In this document: one piece after another, positions 1 through 8,657 of the stretch
Layout of the letters: each line of letters opens with the position of its first letter
How positions within the stretch are numbered: position 1 is the first letter of the stretch
Source: a bacterium
Lineage (GTDB): Bacteria; UBP14; UBA6098; B30-G16
Reading direction: 5' to 3'
DNA length: 13,134 nucleotides
Assembly (NCBI GenBank): GCA_027007865.1
Contig: JALTEE010000025.1
Location: 1 to 13,134, forward strand
The notes under the pieces: model-generated
Seen by the model: only the letters and a program-made list of their open reading frames with translations
Told to the model about the DNA's origin: nothing
Databases searched by the model: none
Position numbers and translations under genes: made by a program

Positions 1-2
1 TA

Positions 3-3000
3 CAAGTGAACAATGCGTATTTTCTCTATCGCGGCGTCCGATATGAAATGAAGGAAATGCTCGACGGAGAATTTACAATCGACCTCGGTTGCCGAATTGA
101 TACCGGCGCTGTCGATATTGTGTTCGTTATCGACAATACTGGAAGTATGGGTTCGACTATCAGCGGAGTTAGGTCAAATATCAACGGTTTTATATCTAAT
201 CTCGATTCGCGCGGATACGATTATCGGCTTGGAGGAGTTGAATACGGTGATTTAGTCGGACCGTCGGGCAGCAGGCGTGCCTATGATTCTACAGCAGCGG
301 TTGCTGGGCTTCAAATGACGAGCGATTACTGGGGTTCATTTCAGCCGTGGGTAAATGCGATATCGGCGTGGGGAGGAGCCGATACTCCCGAAAATGCACT
401 GTGCGCTATAGAAGCGGCGATGAACAATTACGATTGGCGACCCGATGCACTTCATATACTCATTTTCTTTACCGATGCCTGTTATTATCAATGTGGAGAT
501 GGCGGTTGCGATGGAAGTTGCTCATACTGCCAGACGGATGTATATAACGATATTATTGCTGGTGGATTTGTTCTGTTTTCCGAGACGCAAAGTTCACCAT
601 ATTGCAGCGGTTGTGCATCTGTGGGAAGCGCAGGCGCATATAATTGGTATCACAACACATCCACCGCATCCGGCGGAAATTGGTATTCACTCGGAACATC
701 TTGGAGCACCGTGTTCGACGATGTCGTTGCGCTAATCGATACTTTCGAAATAATAAATTTCTGCGTAACAAATTCATCTGGCAGCACGATAAATCCGGGA
801 ACAGCAACGGTTACTCCCGGTGCGTGCATCACGCTTTTGAGTGCGAATCCGCAAACATACGGTCCGTGGTATAATGGCGAAGAACACTGCTTCGTCTGGC
901 GAATAAATACAATTGCTGGTTGCACGGGACCCGATGGATGTTTTAACGCAGTGATAGAAGGTGGCGGATATACCGATACTATAACGGGTTGCGTTTTCCT
1001 CGAAGACTGCGCTTGCCCGGGACCGGAAGCGACACCACTCTGTCCTCCCTGCGGGACAGGCGCCACATACACCGCTTGCGACGACCAACAGATGACAATC
1101 CAATTGACAGACCCCGATGGCGTGAATACATCCACGATTTCGATGATTGTCAACGGCACAACATACCATTTCCCCGACCATATGTCGTTTGCTGGCGATG
1201 TCCTCACCTGGACACCATCGACACCCTGGACACACGGACAGATTGTTGACTATGAAATTGTCAGCGCTGAAGATATAAATGGTTGTGCAATGCTGAATAC
1301 TCTTCATTGCAGTTTCGCTGTCGATTTACTTCCGCCTGATATTGTGAGTATAGACCCGCCTTGCTACACCGAAATTGCCGATACCTCTCTATATGTTACT
1401 ATAGGACTTTCTGATGATATATCCGGAATAGATGTGCTCGGGATTTACTTCACTGTGAACGGCACAGCGTTTTATATGGGCGGAGGCAATGTTAGTTATA
1501 CAGGTGATTATTCGAGTGGCAATGCGATACTTTCCGGAACTTTTTCTGAACTCGGAGTTGCTAGCACTGGCACTGTTGAGGTTTGCATTTTTGCGCAGGA
1601 CCAGGTTCCTGCCAGCGAATCGGGATGTGACCTATGTGGTCCAAACGATACACTCTTTTGCTGTGAATATTATACAGACACACCGCCGATAGCCTGGTTC
1701 TTTGCTCCCGATTCGGCATCCATTGTTGCCTGCGACCCTGCTGAAATATTTTTAGCATATCACGACGACGAAGACGACCCGCTCGACTCGATGTCCCTCG
1801 TTCTCCAAGTGTGGAGCACTTCTTATGCGGTAGTATCGTATAGTATCACGAGCGATTGGTTTAATATGGTCGATGAGACAACGGCAGTTTTCACTCCCGA
1901 CCCGGGCTATTTCCCGAGCGGCGATACTATTTGGGCGGAATTGATTGCCGGCTCCGATATCTACGGGCACGGCATATCGAATCTGCCAATCGGCTGGATG
2001 TTCGTCCTCGATTACGACCCACCTGTCTATTTTAATCATTACCCTCCACCGGATACTGTTGTGCACGATTTTCCCGACAGCGCTTATGTCGAAATTTTCG
2101 ATTCTATTTCGGGACTCGATTATTCTTCCGTCAATGTGACGGTTAATGGCACATATTGGAGCGACTGGTCTTGGCTACTTCTTCCCGACAGCACATATTC
2201 GCTCACCGTGAATTTATCGGAGGACATCTGTCTCGGCGCCGGCGAAACCTGCGCTGTGGAAATATGCGTCTATTCGGCGGATTCTCCCGACACCTGCGGA
2301 CCGAACGATACGACGGATTGTTGGACATTCTACTGGGTTCACGGGCAGCCGTGGGTAGAAATTCAATTTCCCGACCCGTTTAGTGTTGTTGCATGTCAAG
2401 ATTCGACAGTGGAAATTCTTTTGCACGGCGCTGTTGGACCGATAGATACGAATACTATTACCCTTGTAATAGACAATGGCGACGGTTCACCTGATACTTT
2501 TGAAATATTTCATCCTTGGTTATATGTCGAATATGGTGATTCGGATACCGTTCTCGTTTTTGCGCCGCCTATGGGATATTGGGAAACGCACGACACGATA
2601 ACCGTCACACTCCTCGAAGTTCGTGACATCTTTGGAACATCGGCAGCGGACTTGCCACTTGTGTGGATATTCTATACAGATTTTTCGCCACCTGTAACCT
2701 GGTCGCATTTCCCGCCCGATTCGGGAACGATGGCGACGGCAGAACCGACAATATCTTTCGACATCACGGATTCTGTAGCGGGACTCGATTGGACATCATT
2801 TTTCGTAACCGTTACTGATACCTGCGGAACGCTTTTCTATGTGGATACATTTGCTGTCGGCGACCCTGGTGTATTGTGGGTTCCGCCTCATTTTGAAATT
2901 GTTCCGACAATTGCTGGATATGAATTCGAGGATGGCGATACCGTATGGGTCTGCGTGGAATCGATGGTCGATACGCCGACATTCTGCGGACCGAACGATA

Positions 3001-6000
3001 CGACAAACTGCTGGTGGTTCATCGTAAGTCTTTCCGGTCCTATCGGAGAAATAATCACTTACAATCCGGGCGCTTGGGTTGCGTGCGATAGTCTTATGCA
3101 GGAGATTCAATTGTCCATCACCGACCCTGACGGCGTTGTTCCAGGTTCGATTGTCCTTCAAATCGAGGATTCTGTTTTTACTTATGCGGAATACGAATCC
3201 ACAGGTGCAATGACATATTATAATGACACGCTCGTGTTCATTCCGCTCGATGCGGGAGTCGTTTGGCACGATGCGGAAATAATCGATGTCTGTCTTCTCG
3301 ATGCGATGGACAGTCTCGGCAATCATATGGCGCATTCGCTCTGCTGGACTTTTATAATGGATTTGTCCGCTCCGAATGTGTGGGAACCTATTCCGCCGCC
3401 GGACACGATTTTCAACAACGATACAGCGCTGATTTCGATATATGTTTATGATTCGTTGTCCGGAGTGAACGATAGCACATTGGTATTCATTATAAACGGC
3501 GATACACTGCACATTTGGGACCCCGGCGTAACATGGGACCCCGCTGAATCGCTTTTGACATTCGATATTCGAGCGCTCGATTCGTCATGGAACGATTTCG
3601 ATACTATAAATGTCTGTGTTTATGCGGAAGACAGTCCCGATTATTGCCCGCCGAACGATACGCTGTTCTGCTGGACATTCGAAGTGCATCTTATGGGACC
3701 CGTTGCCGATATTGTAACTCCGCAGCCGGGAGAAATCACAGCCTGTGAAAATCAGTGCATTGTCCTCACGCTGACCGACGACGATACTCTCGTTGACCCA
3801 TCGACGATACAACTTGTTGTAATTTCTACCGATATTGCGGATACATTCGATTTGAGCGACCCGCAGTTGATGTGGTCTCCGGACACTCTAACATTTTGCC
3901 CCGATGATTCTACGGGTTTTTGGGTGAACGACGAATCTGTTTATGTCGCGATAATTTCTGCGTCAGATATGCTTGGCAATCCGCTGTCGAACGCGACTGA
4001 ATGGGCGTTCTGGGTAGACCTCGAGCCGCCGCTGGTATATGATTTCGACCCTGTCTGTCGCGATACTGTTTCGACAGGACGACCTAATATATCGTTTTCT
4101 ATGAGCGATAATTTATCCGGCGTAAATGCCCTTCTCACAATTATCACTATTGATGATACCGTAGTTCTTTCGATTACCGATTCATCTGTTTCTGTCGATG
4201 GTTTTCATGTTGTTGTGAACACAGGGCTTGCAGGGCTACGCTGGTCTGGTGGGGATTCTGTCCGAGTTTGCGTTTCTGTGTTCGACAGCCCCGATTTGTG
4301 CATTCCAAATGATTCAACTTATTGTTGCACATTCTACATCGCACCTGGTGGACCATATCCGAGTATCGTTCGTCCGTTCGACGGAGCGTGGAGTTCCTGT
4401 GACGATGAACATATCGTATTCACTCTCGAAGACGGCGACGGTGTTGTCGATACATCCATTCAATTCAGCGTTGTGCGCTCGTCCGACATCGCAGACACGC
4501 TCCATCTACTATATGATTCGCCGGGCGTAACGCTAACGGGCGATTCCACATATTACACGGTAGAATATTCCCCGACACCGCCTTTTGCCGACCCTGAAAC
4601 TGTATGGGTTTGCATAGATTACAGCGAAGACTATCTCGAGAATGTGATGTCTCCGATACCGCTTTGCTGGGAATTTTATATGGATGAAGAGTCTCCTTTT
4701 GTGTTCGGTGCTTCGCCTGTTGCCGGCGAGATGGTTCCAGACCATACGCCCGAAGTGCGCTTCCGCCTTGATGACCTTGGCAGCGGACTCGATTCATCGA
4801 CAATCATATTTACTGTGAACGGAACACCTTATATACCGTATGACGATGGCAGCGGAGATTTTGTCTGGAATGCGGAATCTGTCGGCGTTGAATTTTCCGG
4901 GGGCGCACCTGTGGAAATTTGTGTTCACGCCACTGACAGCACCGATTACTGCGCCGATAATGTCCTCGATACTTGCTGGACATTCTTCATCGAAGCGGGC
5001 GGTCCCGTTGCGGAAGCACGGCGCGCATTCGGATATTCATCCTGTGTCGTGGAATATATCGCCATCTGGCTATTCGACAGTTCGGGCGTGGACGAAAGCA
5101 CAATCGTGCTCGTCGTGAACGACGACACACTGCACTGGGGCGACCCCGGATTATCATACAGCGATGCGGATACGATGCTATATTACATCCCGTCGCCGGC
5201 GTGGCCTGACAGTTCTCATATTACAGTCGAACTGCTCGAATGCTACGACGACTATGGCAATCCGCTCGAAACACCGCTCAGTTGGGATTTCATTATCGAC
5301 AGGTATAATCCTGTAATTTGGAGTATTATGCCTGCGCCGAGTTCGACGGTTGGAGAAATTGCGCCGACGATTTCGTTCTACATCGCCGACAGCATTGCCG
5401 GGCTTGCATTAGACAGCCTCGTTCTCACAATCGACGGCACGGATTACGATTTGTCGTCCGCCGGAATAACATTCGACACCACCACAGGACTACTCACATT
5501 CGACCCGTCCGCAGTCGGACTATTCTGGATTGGCGGAGATGTTGTGAATATTTGTTGCGATGTGTTCGACCTTGCGGATGATTACTATGGTATCGGTGAT
5601 TGGACAGGTGGGGAATGTCCGCCGAACGAACTCGATACCTGTTGGTCTTTTACCATTATGCCCGGCGAACCCTATGCAATAATTCATCGCCGAGCGGAGT
5701 GGACATATTTTGCCTGCGACCCCGATTCGATTCCGATTGTTGTGGTTGATACATCCGGTCTAATTGCGGATTCGATACGAATTGTCGTAGGCAGATATGG
5801 CTGTTCCGATATCGAGACGCTGCGAGTCGGCGACGCTGCTGCAACCGAAATCGCTCACATCGTCGAATTCCCCGATTCTGTCGCATTCTGGTATGTTCCG
5901 TCGCCGACATTCGTAAATGCCGAAACAGTTTGTATTTCCGTGATTACCGCATACGATTCGCTTTTCAATCCGATGATGAGCATTGCCACGGATACATTCA

Positions 6001-7937
6001 TTGTGGATTTAATGCCTTCTGTTGTTCTTTCGCAGACGCCGCTGCCGGGTGAAGTCATATCTGTTTCCACACCGAATATATGTGTCGGAATTTACGATTC
6101 TCTCTCCGGCGTGGACGGTGCTTCCGTAAATCTCGTCATCGACGGCACCACATATTCATCGACTTCGTCCGGTTTCACTTGGGATGGTTCACAAGCGTGT
6201 TTCGACCCGTCTGTTGCGGGTATCGAATGGTTTGGTGGGGACACTATTTCTGTATGTGCCATCGCTGATGATTCACCCGATACCTGCGGACCAAATACAC
6301 TCGATTCTTGCTGGTTTTTCACTATTGCAGTCGGCGGACCTGTTGCGGAAATCGAGCATCCCGAACCGTTCATAGTTTCTGCCTGTGAAGATGAAAGCGT
6401 GGCGATTCAACTGTATGACCCGCAGGGTGACAATATCATCGATACATCTATTACCGTTCGGATAATTACGAATTTTGCGGACACATCCATACTTGTTGTC
6501 GGCACGGATGCGCAACTTCACTGGGACGAGAGCAGCGGAACGCTCGTGCTAAATCCTGCTCCGCCATTTGCAGATGGCGACACAATTCAGGTGTGCGTTA
6601 TCGCAGCGATGGATACGCTCGAAAACCCGCTCGACTCTGTGGTCTGCGTAGAATTCTATATGGATTTGTCCGCATACGAAGCATTTGCGTTTGTTCCATC
6701 CGATTCCGATACAGTGCGCGCGAGGACGCCGCTAATTTCACTTGTTGCGGTGGATAGAATTACTGGCATTGCCGACACTTCGGTGGTGCTGACCGTCGAT
6801 GGTATTCCATATACACTCGACAGTCCTGCACTATACTGGCAGAACGACACGACACTCGTTTTTGTTCCCGACAGCGCCGGCATTCGATGGACAGGCGGAC
6901 AGTGGATAAATGTATCTCTTTACGCATACGACCAAACTACGCCAGGATACTGCACGCCGAACGACAGCATAGTTGGATGGGCATTTCTCATCGCTCCAGG
7001 CGGGCCTGTGGGAACGATTGTAAGACCATTCGACGGCGCATTCAGTTCCTGCGTCAATGAACACATAATTATGCTCATCGAAGACCCTGATGGTGTCGAC
7101 CCCGCTACGATACTACTCGAAGTAGATGGAATTACATATACTACTGCTGACTCCGAATTATCATATTCTAACGACACGCTTTATTATTATCCAAACCCGC
7201 CGTTCCAGAACGGGGATACTATTAATGTGAGGCTTCTCGCTGCAGACGATATGCTCGGAAATGAGATGGCGGATACAGTGGAATGGTCGTTCGTTATGGA
7301 TATGGCGAGTCCTTGGAGCATCCTCAATGAGCCCACCGACACAATGGTTCGTGATAGAGAGCAGGATATTGTAATTACAGTCGGCGATTCTATTTCAGGC
7401 GTTGATACTTCGTCTATCGTATTATATATCAACGGAGTGCAGTATAATCTAAGTGATTTATTGTGGGACAGCGATGCTTCTATTCAGGGCGGACAGATTA
7501 CATTCAAGCCGGAGGCGTTCGGGCTTTCATTCCCGTCCGGCGAGACAGTATGGGTCGATATCCGAGCCGTCGACCAGATAGATTATTGCGACGATAACTT
7601 GCTCCAAACAGAATACTGGTTCTTTATCGAACCGGAAGTGCCGTGTTATGTGCATCCGAACCCATTCACACCGAACAACGATGGCACAAACGAAATCGCC
7701 GTGTTCGATTATCCTTATATGTTCAGTGAAAATGCAACACTGCTGATTTACGATTTGAGAAATATCCTGATATATGAGCGGGAGCTAAAGGATATATCGG
7801 GCTTTTCGGATTTCGGTGCAAGAGACTGGAACGGTGAAGACAATAGCGGCAACAAAGTTCCCGAAGGATTATATATCTGGCTCATCATCAAGGATGGCGA
7901 AGTAATATGTAACGGAACGGTAGTAATTGCCCGTTGA
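3..7937 (+). CDS. Giant VWA / multi-Ig-like surface protein with C-terminal sorting-type tail (5' partial)
   Basis: Likely a secreted or cell-surface protein, perhaps an adhesin; the ligand is unknown. The frame is open to the left edge. A GTG lies at position 6, but no signal peptide follows it and the sequence enters a VWA domain almost at once, so the true start is probably upstream. Domains in order: VWA (about 105-760) with MIDAS residues DNTGS at 132, the Thr of GADTPE near 378 and FFTD near 470; a cysteine-rich linker or Ig-like segment (760-1040); ten alternating pairs of Ig-like domains (about 1040-7640) of about 110 residues each; a tail (about 7640-7934) with PNPFTPNNDG, IYDLR and GLYIW signatures like FlgD_ig/CHU_C tails. 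The protein is very acidic and rich in Asp, Thr and Cys. The stop TGA overlaps an intergenic repeat. Domain calls are by eye; specific function is unknown. Confidence 0.9.
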   Translation, partial: QVNNAYFLYRGVRYEMKEMLDGEFTIDLGCRIDTGAVDIVFVIDNTGSMGSTISGVRSNINGFISNLDSRGYDYRLGGVEYGDLVGPSGSRRAYDSTAAVAGLQMTSDYWGSFQPWVNAISAWGGADTPENALCAIEAAMNNYDWRPDALHILIFFTDACYYQCGDGGCDGSCSYCQTDVYNDIIAGGFVLFSETQSSPYCSGCASVGSAGAYNWYHNTSTASGGNWYSLGTSWSTVFDDVVALIDTFEIINFCVTNSSGSTINPGTATVTPGACITLLSANPQTYGPWYNGEEHCFVWRINTIAGCTGPDGCFNAVIEGGGYTDTITGCVFLEDCACPGPEATPLCPPCGTGATYTACDDQQMTIQLTDPDGVNTSTISMIVNGTTYHFPDHMSFAGDVLTWTPSTPWTHGQIVDYEIVSAEDINGCAMLNTLHCSFAVDLLPPDIVSIDPPCYTEIADTSLYVTIGLSDDISGIDVLGIYFTVNGTAFYMGGGNVSYTGDYSSGNAILSGTFSELGVASTGTVEVCIFAQDQVPASESGCDLCGPNDTLFCCEYYTDTPPIAWFFAPDSASIVACDPAEIFLAYHDDEDDPLDSMSLVLQVWSTSYAVVSYSITSDWFNMVDETTAVFTPDPGYFPSGDTIWAELIAGSDIYGHGISNLPIGWMFVLDYDPPVYFNHYPPPDTVVHDFPDSAYVEIFDSISGLDYSSVNVTVNGTYWSDWSWLLLPDSTYSLTVNLSEDICLGAGETCAVEICVYSADSPDTCGPNDTTDCWTFYWVHGQPWVEIQFPDPFSVVACQDSTVEILLHGAVGPIDTNTITLVIDNGDGSPDTFEIFHPWLYVEYGDSDTVLVFAPPMGYWETHDTITVTLLEVRDIFGTSAADLPLVWIFYTDFSPPVTWSHFPPDSGTMATAEPTISFDITDSVAGLDWTSFFVTVTDTCGTLFYVDTFAVGDPGVLWVPPHFEIVPTIAGYEFEDGDTVWVCVESMVDTPTFCGPNDTTNCWWFIVSLSGPIGEIITYNPGAWVACDSLMQEIQLSITDPDGVVPGSIVLQIEDSVFTYAEYESTGAMTYYNDTLVFIPLDAGVVWHDAEIIDVCLLDAMDSLGNHMAHSLCWTFIMDLSAPNVWEPIPPPDTIFNNDTALISIYVYDSLSGVNDSTLVFIINGDTLHIWDPGVTWDPAESLLTFDIRALDSSWNDFDTINVCVYAEDSPDYCPPNDTLFCWTFEVHLMGPVADIVTPQPGEITACENQCIVLTLTDDDTLVDPSTIQLVVISTDIADTFDLSDPQLMWSPDTLTFCPDDSTGFWVNDESVYVAIISASDMLGNPLSNATEWAFWVDLEPPLVYDFDPVCRDTVSTGRPNISFSMSDNLSGVNALLTIITIDDTVVLSITDSSVSVDGFHVVVNTGLAGLRWSGGDSVRVCVSVFDSPDLCIPNDSTYCCTFYIAPGGPYPSIVRPFDGAWSSCDDEHIVFTLEDGDGVVDTSIQFSVVRSSDIADTLHLLYDSPGVTLTGDSTYYTVEYSPTPPFADPETVWVCIDYSEDYLENVMSPIPLCWEFYMDEESPFVFGASPVAGEMVPDHTPEVRFRLDDLGSGLDSSTIIFTVNGTPYIPYDDGSGDFVWNAESVGVEFSGGAPVEICVHATDSTDYCADNVLDTCWTFFIEAGGPVAEARRAFGYSSCVVEYIAIWLFDSSGVDESTIVLVVNDDTLHWGDPGLSYSDADTMLYYIPSPAWPDSSHITVELLECYDDYGNPLETPLSWDFIIDRYNPVIWSIMPAPSSTVGEIAPTISFYIADSIAGLALDSLVLTIDGTDYDLSSAGITFDTTTGLLTFDPSAVGLFWIGGDVVNICCDVFDLADDYYGIGDWTGGECPPNELDTCWSFTIMPGEPYAIIHRRAEWTYFACDPDSIPIVVVDTSGLIADSIRIVVGRYGCSDIETLRVGDAAATEIAHIVEFPDSVAFWYVPSPTFVNAETVCISVITAYDSLFNPMMSIATDTFIVDLMPSVVLSQTPLPGEVISVSTPNICVGIYDSLSGVDGASVNLVIDGTTYSSTSSGFTWDGSQACFDPSVAGIEWFGGDTISVCAIADDSPDTCGPNTLDSCWFFTIAVGGPVAEIEHPEPFIVSACEDESVAIQLYDPQGDNIIDTSITVRIITNFADTSILVVGTDAQLHWDESSGTLVLNPAPPFADGDTIQVCVIAAMDTLENPLDSVVCVEFYMDLSAYEAFAFVPSDSDTVRARTPLISLVAVDRITGIADTSVVLTVDGIPYTLDSPALYWQNDTTLVFVPDSAGIRWTGGQWINVSLYAYDQTTPGYCTPNDSIVGWAFLIAPGGPVGTIVRPFDGAFSSCVNEHIIMLIEDPDGVDPATILLEVDGITYTTADSELSYSNDTLYYYPNPPFQNGDTINVRLLAADDMLGNEMADTVEWSFVMDMASPWSILNEPTDTMVRDREQDIVITVGDSISGVDTSSIVLYINGVQYNLSDLLWDSDASIQGGQITFKPEAFGLSFPSGETVWVDIRAVDQIDYCDDNLLQTEYWFFIEPEVPCYVHPNPFTPNNDGTNEIAVFDYPYMFSENATLLIYDLRNILIYERELKDISGFSDFGARDWNGEDNSGNKVPEGLYIWLIIKDGEVICNGTVVIAR
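1040..7640 (+). repeat. Tandem array of ten B/A Ig-like domain pairs within the giant gene
   Basis: Two domain types alternate strictly. Type B opens with a conserved Cys (motifs such as VACDS, SSCDDE) and carries DPDGV-like and DxLGNPL motifs. Type A carries a D-x-x-S-G-[VLI]-D motif, TVNGT and a C-x-PND-x-x-CW motif. Approximate DNA limits of successive pairs (B then A): 1040-1690, 1690-2340, 2350-3035, 3040-3700, 3705-4350, 4350-5005, 5005-5670, 5670-6335, 6335-7005, 7005-7640. The copies are diverged at DNA level, with short identical stretches such as around 2296-2316 and 2984-3004 (cggaccgaacgatacgac). Confidence 0.85.
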
Positions 7938-7960
7938 CAAGCGTTCCGCTTGACCATCTA
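7936..7960 (+). repeat. Repeat A, copy 1 (starts in the giant gene's stop codon)
   Basis: The core gacaagcgttccgcttgacc recurs at 11102 with one change, and ttccgcttgaccatc recurs at 8601. CAAGCG-TTC-CGCTTG forms a perfect 6-bp stem with a 3-base loop. The first two bases are the last two bases of the TGA stop. A further match to repeat A copy 3, the ...cgtcgctcagatt part, appears at 8056-8074, so copy 1 seems split by about 95 bp of other sequence. Confidence 0.7.
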
Positions 7961-8104
7961 TGCTTTGCTGTGCATCGGGGTTGAGCATAGCGAAATCCCG
8001 AGATACAAAATGTAGCCGAGTTCGCGAGGCATAGATTTTGTTGGTTGGAATCGTTCCTTGTCGTCGCTCAGATTTTCGAAATCCCATCGTAGCGGGATTC
8101 GATC
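7958..8104. other. Non-coding hairpin-rich stretch
   Basis: I see no credible gene here. It contains inverted repeats: ctatgct at 7958-7964 with agcatag at 7984-7990, atctatgc at 7956-7963 with gcatagat at 8029-8036, and aatccc/gggatt around 8080-8099. The segment 8056-8074 matches 11152-11170 (the distal half of repeat A) with one mismatch. It could be a third repeat nested in repeat A. Confidence 0.5.
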
Positions 8105-8139
8105 TGTCATTTCTCCCGCCAGGGCGGGAGGAATCCAGA
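8105..8139 (+). repeat. REP-like palindrome (right-type), solo copy
   Basis: It begins TGTCATTTCTCCCGCC and ends GGCGGGAGGAATCCAGA. The stem CTCCCGCC/GGCGGGAG has a 2-base loop. The same palindrome forms the right end of the module copies at 8244-8278 (degenerate) and 8742-8776 (nearly identical). Confidence 0.8.
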
Positions 8140-8143
8140 AATA

Positions 8144-8310
8144 CGATACACACCACCCCATCTGGATTCCCAATCGAGTTGGGAATGACAGAGGATTTTG
8201 TTTGGAATGACGATGGAGTGATTTGGAATGATACCATTCTATTTGTCATTTCTCCCGCCCCGGTGGAAGGAAGCCAGAGGGGCGAAGTGTGGAGAGCTAT
8301 AGACTATAAA
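8144..8310 (+). mobile_element. MITE/BIME-like repeat module (repeat B), copy 1
   Basis: It carries a left palindrome (8161-8190, stem ATTCCCAA/TTGGGAAT), a spacer with repeated GGAATGA, and a right palindrome (8244-8278, decayed by point changes). Bases 8160-8278 align without gaps to 8658-8776 with only six mismatches that I count. The flank acacaccacccc before the left palindrome is the reverse complement of the flank after the right palindrome of copy 2, so the ancestral module had inverted ends of roughly 23 bp. No transposase is present. The AT-rich flank up to about 8310 resembles that of copy 2. Confidence 0.75.
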
Positions 8311-8342
8311 CTTTTTTCTCCGCGTCTTTGTATTAAAAAAAT

Positions 8343-8347
8343 GGTGG
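8343..8347 (+). promoter_or_regulatory. Ribosome binding site deciding the yidD start
   Basis: GGTGG lies 8 bases before ATG 8356, whereas the in-frame ATG at 8341 is preceded only by an A-rich run with no Shine-Dalgarno. This favours 8356, which also matches the usual N-terminus of the family. Confidence 0.5.
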
Positions 8348-8355
8348 AACTTCTA

Positions 8356-8610
8356 ATGCGAAATATATTCATTACATTGATAAAAATTTATCGTGCAGTT
8401 ATCTCGCCGATTTTCCCGCCATCCTGCCGATTTCAGCCGACCTGCTCGCATTACGCGGAGGAAGCGGTTAAACAGCACGGCGTTTTTTGGGGTGGAATAA
8501 TGTCTGCCTGGCGGATTTTACGATGTAACCCATTTGTTCGTGGTGGGGAAGACCCTGTGCCTGAAACAATCGAGCAATGGCGAAAAAAATGGAAAAAACA
8601 TTCCGCTTGA
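8356..8610 (+). CDS. yidD: YidD, membrane protein insertion efficiency factor
   Basis: The product has 84 residues, the usual YidD size of about 70-90. YidD is a small inner-membrane-associated protein that assists YidC-dependent insertion of membrane proteins. Recognised by the [13 protein letters not shown] motif (C24, C30) and by RILRCNPF (C57) followed by GGEDPVP. The N-terminal amphipathic helix [17 protein letters not shown] is typical. The start at 8356 gives the canonical N-terminus; ATG 8341 would add five residues. Its usual partners (rpmH, rnpA, yidC) are absent, so it is an orphan bracketed by two copies of repeat B. The last codons, His-Ser-Ala-stop, come from repeat A copy 2. 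It converges with the BatA-like gene. Confidence 0.93.
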   Translation: MRNIFITLIKIYRAVISPIFPPSCRFQPTCSHYAEEAVKQHGVFWGGIMSAWRILRCNPFVRGGEDPVPETIEQWRKKWKKHSA

Positions 8611-8622
8611 CCATCGACGCTT
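8601..8622 (+). repeat. Repeat A, copy 2 (supplies the yidD stop codon)
   Basis: The sequence ttccgcttgaccatcgacgc matches 7944-7958 of copy 1 and aligns with copy 3 (ttccgcttgaccactgacgc). The TGA stop of yidD (8608-8610) is inside it. The left arm of the small hairpin is not conserved here. Confidence 0.65.
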
Positions 8623-8657
8623 AGCGGTGCGACCAGATATTTAATATTAAACACTTT

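Noticed and set aside
7869..8249. Minus-strand open frame across the repeat zone, with a nearly identical 30-residue start in another frame near 8660-8750
   Set aside because: Both frames are read out of repeat B; the shared peptide follows from the DNA repeat. The GGGAG before the ATG is only 2-3 bases away, too close for a normal ribosome site, and the rest runs antisense to the giant gene's end.
8105..8278. CRISPR array
   Set aside because: The repeats are palindromic, in opposing orientations and unevenly spaced, without unique spacers of constant length or cas genes.
8300..8312. Promoter for yidD (tataaa at 8305)
   Set aside because: A TATAAA is present but no -35-like element stands 16-18 bases upstream, and the segment belongs to the repeat flank.
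8038..8355. Longer N-terminus for yidD (plus-strand frame open from 8038)
   Set aside because: The added part is translated repeat B and other non-coding repeats; YidD proteins begin just where ATG 8356 lies, with a GGTGG upstream.
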